From contig NZ_CAEUHO010000005.1 in the NCBI RefSeq assembly GCF_903181435.1, positions 434,001 through 498,000 on the forward strand: DNA of 64,000 nucleotides, read 5' to 3'. This document shows positions 58,818 to 64,000 of the stretch, piece after piece (position 1 is the stretch's first letter; each line of letters starts with the position of its first letter). The notes below the pieces were generated by a model. It saw nothing but the letters and a program-made list of their open reading frames with translations, did not search any database and was not told the DNA's origin. This DNA is from Bacteroides acidifaciens. Its GTDB lineage: Bacteria > Bacteroidota > Bacteroidia > Bacteroidales > Bacteroidaceae. The position numbers and the translations under genes were made by a program.

Positions 58818-58899
58818 TTTGCCGATTTGTTTTCATATATCAAATATTATAGCTTATTTTGCAACGATTTTCACTCAACAACAATAAAATAGATACAAA

Positions 58900-60093
58900 A
58901 TGAATCAATTATCAGATCGTTTGAACAGCTTGTCGCCGTCGGCGACGCTTGCCATGTCTCAGAAGAGCAACGAGCTTAAGGCACAAGGCGTTGATGTTAT
59001 TAACTTAAGTGTAGGAGAACCGGATTTCAATACTCCTGACCACATCAAAGAAGCTGCGAAAAAAGCCATAGATGATAACTTCTCCCGTTACTCTCCGGTT
59101 CCGGGCTATCCGGCTTTGCGCAATGCCATTGTTGAGAAACTGAAAAAAGAAAACGGTCTGGAATATACAGCCGCCCAGATTTCTTGTGCAAACGGTGCTA
59201 AACAATCTGTTTGTAATACAATCCTTGTATTGGTAAATCCGGGTGATGAAGTAATCGTGCCGGCTCCTTACTGGGTAAGCTACCCGGAAATGGTGAAAAT
59301 GGCAGAAGGTACTCCTGTAATTGTTTCGGCAGGTATCGAACAGGATTTCAAGATTACTCCCGAACAACTGGAAGCTGCCATTACTCCGAAGACTAAAGCG
59401 TTGATTCTTTGCTCTCCGTCCAACCCGACAGGTTCTGTATATACGAAGGAAGAACTGGCAGGCTTGTCTGCCGTACTGGCTAAGTATCCGCAGGTAATCG
59501 TTATCGCTGACGAAATCTACGAACATATCAATTATATCGGTGCACACCAGAGTATCGCCCAGTTCCCGGAGATGAAGGAACGTACGGTGATTGTGAATGG
59601 TGTATCAAAGGCTTATGCTATGACAGGATGGAGAATCGGTTTCATTGCCGGACCGGAATGGATTGTAAAGGCTTGCAACAAATTGCAGGGGCAGTACACT
59701 TCCGGACCTTGTTCTGTATCTCAGAAGGCTGCTGAGGCTGCATATATAGGTACTCAGGAACCGGTGAAAGAAATGCAGAAAGCATTCGAACGCCGCCGTG
59801 ACTTGATTGTGAAATTGGCTAAGGAAGTTCCGGGATTCGAAGTGAACGTTCCGCAAGGTGCTTTCTACCTGTTCCCGAAATGTGATGCTTTCTTTGGAAA
59901 GAGCAACGGTGACCGTAAGATTGCGGATTCGGACGATTTGGCAATGTATCTGCTCGAAGAAGCTCATGTAGCTTGTGTGGGTGGTGCTTCATTTGGTGCT
60001 CCTGAATGTATCCGTATGAGTTATGCTACAAGCGATGAAAATATTGTAGAAGCTATCCGTCGTATCAAGGAGGCATTGGCTAAATTGAAATAA
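58900..60093 (+). CDS. aspC: class I aspartate aminotransferase
   Basis: This PLP enzyme exchanges amino groups between aspartate and 2-oxoglutarate. The 397 residues include VINLSVGEPDFNTPDHI, the substrate-binding NPTG in CSPSNPTGSVYTKEEL, VIADEIYEHINY with the PLP-contacting Asp and Tyr, the PLP lysine K237 in VSKAYAMTGWRIGF and the C-terminal arginine in PECIRMSYAT. It belongs to the I-gamma/Thermus-like branch, so arogenate or prephenate activity is possible. It is a single gene with a terminator. Confidence 0.93.
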   Translation: MNQLSDRLNSLSPSATLAMSQKSNELKAQGVDVINLSVGEPDFNTPDHIKEAAKKAIDDNFSRYSPVPGYPALRNAIVEKLKKENGLEYTAAQISCANGAKQSVCNTILVLVNPGDEVIVPAPYWVSYPEMVKMAEGTPVIVSAGIEQDFKITPEQLEAAITPKTKALILCSPSNPTGSVYTKEELAGLSAVLAKYPQVIVIADEIYEHINYIGAHQSIAQFPEMKERTVIVNGVSKAYAMTGWRIGFIAGPEWIVKACNKLQGQYTSGPCSVSQKAAEAAYIGTQEPVKEMQKAFERRRDLIVKLAKEVPGFEVNVPQGAFYLFPKCDAFFGKSNGDRKIADSDDLAMYLLEEAHVACVGGASFGAPECIRMSYATSDENIVEAIRRIKEALAKLK

Positions 60094-60121
60094 GAGGTTT
60101 TTAAATAGAATAAAATAAGAC

Positions 60122-60159
60122 AGTGGGCGGTTTCCGAGGAAGCCGCCCACTATTTTTTT
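60122..60159 (+). terminator. terminator of aspC
   Basis: AGTGGGCGG and CCGCCCACT form a 9-bp GC-rich stem followed by ATTTTTTT. Confidence 0.9.
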
Positions 60160-60172
60160 GTCCGAGAGGAGA

Positions 60173-60207
60173 AAATAAAAAAGGCTGCTTTATACAGAAA
60201 GCAGCCT
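60173..60207 (-). terminator. terminator of the ferredoxin gene
   Basis: AGGCTGCTT and AAGCAGCCT form a 9-bp stem. On the minus strand it is followed by TTTTTTATTTT, 20 bp past the ferredoxin stop. Confidence 0.85.
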
Positions 60208-60226
60208 ATACTTTTTGTAGATTGTA

Positions 60227-60397
60227 TTATTCAGCCGGGTGAATAGCTTCAGACGGACAAACGTCTGCGCAAGTTCCACACTCAGTACATACATCCGGGT
60301 TGATAGAATAGATATCACCTTCAGAGATAGCTTCTACCGGACACTCGTCGATACAAGTTCCGCAAGCAATACAATCGTCACTAATTACGTAAGCCAT
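60227..60397 (-). CDS. 2x[4Fe-4S] ferredoxin
   Basis: The 56-residue protein starts MAYVISDDCIACGTCIDECP and repeats the motif as VCTECGTCADVCPSEAIHPA. Each half carries CxxCxxCxxxCP, giving two [4Fe-4S] clusters as in clostridial ferredoxins. It is a low-potential electron carrier in the cytoplasm, the likely partner for pyruvate:ferredoxin oxidoreductase and Rnf. The internal pseudo-twofold repeat and exact cluster spacing are clear. It has its own promoter (CAAAAATA at 60436-60443, read as TATTTTTG on the minus strand) and terminator. Confidence 0.96.
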   Translation of the reverse strand: MAYVISDDCIACGTCIDECPVEAISEGDIYSINPDVCTECGTCADVCPSEAIHPAE

Positions 60398-60435
60398 TTT
60401 TCTAAGATTTAAATTATTAGTACTAATTTCTCCCG

Positions 60436-60443
60436 CAAAAATA
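60436..60443 (-). promoter_or_regulatory. -7 box of the ferredoxin gene
   Basis: The minus strand reads TATTTTTG, matching TAnnTTTG, 39 bp upstream of the ATG. Confidence 0.6.
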
Positions 60444-60542
60444 GGGCTTTTATTGATTAGTTGTTATGCTTCTATGATTAAATTCACTTAATTTGTACGT
60501 CTTCTAAATAAGCAACGTCCCTGTTATGTGCTATATTTTTCG

Positions 60543-60550
60543 TATTTTTG
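60543..60550 (+). promoter_or_regulatory. -7 box of metA
   Basis: TATTTTTG matches TAnnTTTG, 28 bp upstream of the ATG at 60578. No SAM riboswitch is evident; the leader is too short for one. Confidence 0.6.
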
Positions 60551-60577
60551 TGCTCAAATTACTAATATATAGCGATT

Positions 60578-61495
60578 ATGCCTTTAAATTTACCCGATAA
60601 ACTACCTGCAATAGAACTATTGAAGGAAGAGAATATTTTCGTTATCGATACTTCCCGCGCTACGCAGCAGGACATTCGTCCGCTACGGATTGTGATTCTG
60701 AACCTGATGCCGTTGAAGATTACAACGGAAACAGACTTGGTGCGTTTGCTCTCGAACACTCCGCTTCAGGTGGAGATTTCCTTTATGAAGATTAAGAGCC
60801 ACACGTCCAAGAATACACCGATAGAGCATATGAAGACGTTCTATACGGATTTCGACCAGATGCGTCATGAGAAGTACGACGGTATGATTATCACCGGAGC
60901 TCCTGTAGAACAGATGGACTTCGAGGAAGTGACTTATTGGGATGAGATTACGGAAATCTTTGACTGGGCACGTACGCATGTGACTTCTACCTTATATATA
61001 TGCTGGGCGGCGCAAGCCGGATTGTATCATCATTACGGGATTCCCAAGTATCCGCTGGAAAAGAAGATGTTCGGCATTTTCGAGCATCGTGTATTGGAGC
61101 CTTACCACTCTATTTTCCGTGGTTTTGATGATTGTTTCTATGTGCCCCACAGCCGTCATACGGAAGTACGCCGGGAAGATATACTGAAAGTGCCGGAACT
61201 GACACTGCTCTCCGAATCGAAAGATGCGGGTGTATATATGGTGGTGGCACGTGGCGGACGTGAGTTCTTCGTAACCGGACATTCGGAATATTCTCCGTTG
61301 ACGTTGGACACTGAATATCGTCGTGACTTGGATAAAGGTTTGCCGATAGACGTGCCTCGTAATTATTACGTGGACGATGACCCTGATAAAGGCCCGTTGG
61401 TACGTTGGCGTGCTCATGCCAATCTGTTGTTCTCCAACTGGTTGAACTACTTTGTTTATCAGGAAACTCCTTACAACATTAATGACATTAAATGA
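60578..61495 (+). CDS. metA: homoserine O-acyltransferase MetA
   Basis: It activates homoserine with succinyl- or acetyl-CoA, the first committed step of methionine synthesis. The 305 residues have the class I glutaminase-like fold: [30 protein letters not shown], the catalytic Cys142 in [26 protein letters not shown] and the late [17 protein letters not shown] with the catalytic His and Glu. Whether it uses succinyl- or acetyl-CoA depends on a pocket residue I did not resolve. The stop overlaps the next start (ATGA). Confidence 0.94.
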   Translation: MPLNLPDKLPAIELLKEENIFVIDTSRATQQDIRPLRIVILNLMPLKITTETDLVRLLSNTPLQVEISFMKIKSHTSKNTPIEHMKTFYTDFDQMRHEKYDGMIITGAPVEQMDFEEVTYWDEITEIFDWARTHVTSTLYICWAAQAGLYHHYGIPKYPLEKKMFGIFEHRVLEPYHSIFRGFDDCFYVPHSRHTEVRREDILKVPELTLLSESKDAGVYMVVARGGREFFVTGHSEYSPLTLDTEYRRDLDKGLPIDVPRNYYVDDDPDKGPLVRWRAHANLLFSNWLNYFVYQETPYNINDIK

Positions 61496-63321
61496 TAAAG
61501 CAGCGTAAAATAGAACTTCTCGCTCCGGCGAAAAATCTGGAATGTGGCATCGAGGCTATCAATCATGGTGCGGATGCCGTATATATCGGTGCTCCGAAGT
61601 TCGGCGCACGTGCGGCGGCTGTAAATTCATTGGAAGATATAGGGGCATTGGTGCGACATGCCCATTTGTATAATGCACGTATCTATGTCACCGTCAATAC
61701 GATTCTGAAAGAAGAGGAACTGAAAGAGACGGAAGAGATGATTCACGCCCTGTACCGGATTGGTGTGGATGCATTGATTGTGCAGGATATGGGGATTACG
61801 AAACTGAACCTTCCGCCGATACCGCTTCATGCCAGTACGCAGATGGATAACCGGACTCCTGAGAAGGTGAAATTCCTTTGGGAGACAGGTTTCCGCCAGG
61901 TCGTGTTGGCACGGGAATTGTCGTTGCGTGAGATAAGGAAGATACATGATACCTGTCCCGAAGTACCTTTGGAAGTGTTTGTACATGGGGCGCTTTGTGT
62001 TAGCTATAGCGGACAGTGCTATGTCAGTCAGGCTTGTTTCGGACGTAGCGCGAACCGGGGGGAATGTGCGCAATTCTGTCGTTTGCCTTTTAGCCTGGTG
62101 GATTCGGACGGTAGAATAATTGTGAAGGATAAACATCTGCTTTCTCTGAAAGACATGAATCAGAGCGATGAGTTGGAACAGTTACTGGACGCGGGAGCTT
62201 CTTCATTCAAGATAGAGGGACGGTTGAAAGATGTGTCTTATGTAAAGAACGTGACGGCTGCTTATCGTCAGAAGTTGGACGCTATCTTTGCCCGTCGTCA
62301 GGAATATGTGCGGGCATCTTCGGGAACTTGCCGCTATGAGTTTAAACCGCAGTTGGACAAGAGTTTCAGTCGTGGGTTTACGCATTATTTCCTGCATGGC
62401 CGTGAGAAGGAAATCTTCTCCTTCGATACTCCCAAGTCGTTGGGTGAGGAAATGGGAACGGTGAAAGAGATTCGCGGCAATTATCTGACAGTGGCCGGAC
62501 TGAAATCCTTTAATAACGGTGACGGTGTCTGCTATATCGACGAACAGGGACGTTTGCAGGGATTCCGTATCAACCGGGTGGATAGTAATAAATTATATCC
62601 GCAGGAGATGCCTCGTATCAAACCCCGTACTACACTCTATCGCAATTTCGACCAGGAATTTGAGCGTGTACTGTCACGTAAATCGGCTGAAAGGAAGGTG
62701 GCTGTAAATATGTTGCTTGCTGATAATGAGTTCGGCTTTTCGTTGACATTGACCGATGAGGATGATAACAGCATCACGCTGAGTCTTCCTCGCGAAAAGG
62801 AATTGGCACGTACGCCGCAGACAGAGAACCTGAAAATACAGCTTGCCAAATTAGGGAATACACCTTTCGAAGCGAAAGAGATAGAAATCTCGTTTGCGGA
62901 AAACTGGTTTCTGCCTGCATCGGTATTGGCTGATTTCCGCCGGCAGGCAACAGATAAGCTGATAGCTGCCCGCCGGATAAACTACCGCCAGGAGTTGGCA
63001 GTGTGGAAACAGACCCAGCATGCTTTTCCTCAAATGTCATTGACTTATCTGGGAAATGTGATGAACAGTCGTGCGGCTTCTTTCTATGAAGAACATGGAG
63101 TGCAGCGTGTTGCCATGGCTTATGAGAAAGAAGCGGTGGAAGATGCGGTACTGATGTTCTGCAAACATTGTTTGCGTTATAGCATGGGATGGTGTCCTAT
63201 CCACCAGCGGGTGAGTTCACCTTATAAAGAACCCTATTATCTGGTATCGAACGATGGCAAACGCTTCAGCCTTGAGTTCGATTGCAAGAATTGTCAAATG
63301 AAAGTAAAAGCGGCGCAATGA
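61492..63321 (+). CDS. U32 peptidase-family protein (RlhA/TrhP-like)
   Basis: The 609-residue cytoplasmic protein starts [20 protein letters not shown]. It has the U32 signature with clustered cysteines ([37 protein letters not shown]) and a further cysteine set near the C-terminus ([24 protein letters not shown]). Despite the collagenase name, characterised family members install hydroxylations on tRNA or 23S rRNA and carry Fe-S-type cysteines. The C-terminal extension (about 430-609) is found in the long branch typical of Bacteroidetes. It overlaps metA by 4 bp and the next frame by 4 bp, so all three are probably one operon. Confidence 0.88.
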   Translation: MIKQRKIELLAPAKNLECGIEAINHGADAVYIGAPKFGARAAAVNSLEDIGALVRHAHLYNARIYVTVNTILKEEELKETEEMIHALYRIGVDALIVQDMGITKLNLPPIPLHASTQMDNRTPEKVKFLWETGFRQVVLARELSLREIRKIHDTCPEVPLEVFVHGALCVSYSGQCYVSQACFGRSANRGECAQFCRLPFSLVDSDGRIIVKDKHLLSLKDMNQSDELEQLLDAGASSFKIEGRLKDVSYVKNVTAAYRQKLDAIFARRQEYVRASSGTCRYEFKPQLDKSFSRGFTHYFLHGREKEIFSFDTPKSLGEEMGTVKEIRGNYLTVAGLKSFNNGDGVCYIDEQGRLQGFRINRVDSNKLYPQEMPRIKPRTTLYRNFDQEFERVLSRKSAERKVAVNMLLADNEFGFSLTLTDEDDNSITLSLPREKELARTPQTENLKIQLAKLGNTPFEAKEIEISFAENWFLPASVLADFRRQATDKLIAARRINYRQELAVWKQTQHAFPQMSLTYLGNVMNSRAASFYEEHGVQRVAMAYEKEAVEDAVLMFCKHCLRYSMGWCPIHQRVSSPYKEPYYLVSNDGKRFSLEFDCKNCQMKVKAAQ

Positions 63322-64000
63322 GAATAATTCATCGCAGAGGATGCGGAGGACACAGAGTTTCAGGGCTTTTTCCCGAAACCGTTTTTTTGAATGGTTGGTG
63401 GGAGAAGCTGTTTTCCTTTGTGTCCTTCGTACCCTCTGTGGTGATTCTGTTGTTTTTCTTCTCGTCTTGTTATTATGCCCGTCCCGACCTTTCTTCCGAA
63501 GAGATGTCGGAGAAAACAAAAGACTCTCTAAATTACCTTTATGAACGCCACTATACCTGGAACACGAATCTGGAATTAACGGAGGATTCCATTTCGTTGG
63601 AGTGCCTGCCTATCAAGGATACGTATATCAAGCTTTATCAGGGTGACCGCGTGGTGGTAGCCGAATTTGCCGTGCATCCTGCCGATAGTGTAGATAGTAT
63701 TTGGGTGAAGCTGGCACATACACAGGACGAACAAGGATGGATACGTGAGGTGGAGTTGAAACAATCTTTTGTACCTACGGATAGTATCTCGCAGGCTATT
63801 CATCTGTTCAGTGATACCCATGCTTCCTATTTTGTGGTTATCTTTGCGCTGTTTGTCGGTGTCTATCTGCTTCGCGCTTTCCGTCGGAAACAGTTGCAGA
63901 TGGTGTATTTTAATGATATTGACAGCGTTTATCCGTTATTTCTCTGTCTGTTGATGGCTTTCAGTGCAACGGTATATGAGTCCATGCAGGTCTTTACACC
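63318..64000 (+). CDS. membrane-associated protein with SH3-like region, 3' end outside the window
   Basis: The frame is open from the ATG at 63318, which overlaps the U32 stop, to the right edge. About the first 42 codons are encoded by a palindromic repeat (63331-63445), so the natural start may lie inside it, for example at a TTG near 63387. A hydrophobic segment follows with a lipobox-like FFFSSC (SVVILLFFFSSCYYARPD). Next comes a region resembling a bacterial SH3 domain (LECLPIKDTYIKLYQGDRVV ... EQGWIREVELKQSF) and a membrane helix ASYFVVIFALFVGVYLL. The sequence then runs into a second helix. Function is unknown; it may be an envelope protein. Confidence 0.65.
   Translation, partial: MRIIHRRGCGGHRVSGLFPETVFLNGWWEKLFSFVSFVPSVVILLFFFSSCYYARPDLSSEEMSEKTKDSLNYLYERHYTWNTNLELTEDSISLECLPIKDTYIKLYQGDRVVVAEFAVHPADSVDSIWVKLAHTQDEQGWIREVELKQSFVPTDSISQAIHLFSDTHASYFVVIFALFVGVYLLRAFRRKQLQMVYFNDIDSVYPLFLCLLMAFSATVYESMQVFT
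63331..63445. repeat. palindromic intergenic-type repeat overlapping a gene start
   Basis: The left arm ATCGCAGAGG..GGAGGACACAGAG and right arm CTTTGTGTCCTTCG..CCCTCTGTGGTGAT are imperfect reverse complements about 28 nt long. Between them lies a smaller hairpin GTTTCaGGG/CCCgAAAC. The '(C)CACAGAGG-ACACAGAG' core is of a type scattered through many bacterial genomes. Confidence 0.65.

Noticed and set aside
58830..58899. Possible riboswitch or leader peptide before aspC
   Set aside because: Only a weak promoter-like TATTTTGC is visible; the leader is short and has no stable fold by eye.

Overview
The window is chromosomal DNA from a Bacteroides species. The 16S rRNA has a Bacteroides-type sequence, promoters follow the Bacteroides pattern (TTTG about 20 bp upstream of TAnnTTTG), strong Shine-Dalgarno sites are scarce, and the gene content (DUF4476, DUF4136, GH3/beta-lactamase fusion, IS66, ISAon1-type and IS4 elements) is typical of the order. 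The 16S looks closest to the B. thetaiotaomicron/ovatus group, but I do not assign a species.

Layout. 1-9.4 kb: the distal part of a phage tail module (tape measure, a small tail protein, a very large tail-tip/fibre protein, an 83-residue protein), ending at a terminator. 9.5-20.7 kb: housekeeping and envelope genes. These are an outer-membrane barrel, a Zn/Cd P-type ATPase with its Fur-family regulator behind a palindromic operator, malate dehydrogenase, a CvfB-like S1 protein, a three-gene DUF4476-related envelope cluster, an AAA/PD-(D/E)XK protein and MsrAB. 20.7-26.5 kb: a five-gene MacAB-TolC type efflux operon. 26.7-37.6 kb: glucokinase, ribosomal protein L19, a 5'-nucleotidase split over two genes, a GH3/serine-hydrolase fusion, two envelope proteins, and a MarR regulator downstream of a four-module CoA-disulfide reductase/rhodanese/TusA/DsrE protein.

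37.6-42.0 kb is an accessory patch. It holds a Fis-type HTH stub, a candidate structured RNA, a decayed IS66 end, an intact IS66 element with an 8-bp target duplication, and two arrays of degenerate 22-bp tandem repeats. 42.0-47.7 kb is a complete rRNA operon (16S, tRNA-Ile, tRNA-Ala, 23S, 5S) driven by three tandem promoters. It is followed by a GMP synthase whose amidotransferase domain is shortened and lacks its catalytic residues.

49.4-54.9 kb is an IS-scrambled segment. An Rpn/PD-(D/E)XK gene is broken by one of two inverted copies of a 1464-bp ISAon1-like element. The 2 kb between the copies has been inverted, as shown by separated target duplications and by the two halves of the gene pointing in opposite directions. 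An IS4-family element sits inside a MITE-like unit within the inverted part. 54.9-64 kb returns to core genes: tRNA-Met, a START-like protein, an LptF/LptG permease, RibBA, an aspartate aminotransferase, a 2x[4Fe-4S] ferredoxin, MetA, a U32 peptidase-family protein and a partial membrane protein. I found no CRISPR array and no clearly new defence system. The least explained signals are the structured RNA near 37.9 kb, the 22-bp arrays near 41.5-41.8 kb, the start-codon-sequestering hairpin of msrAB and the degenerate GMP synthase.
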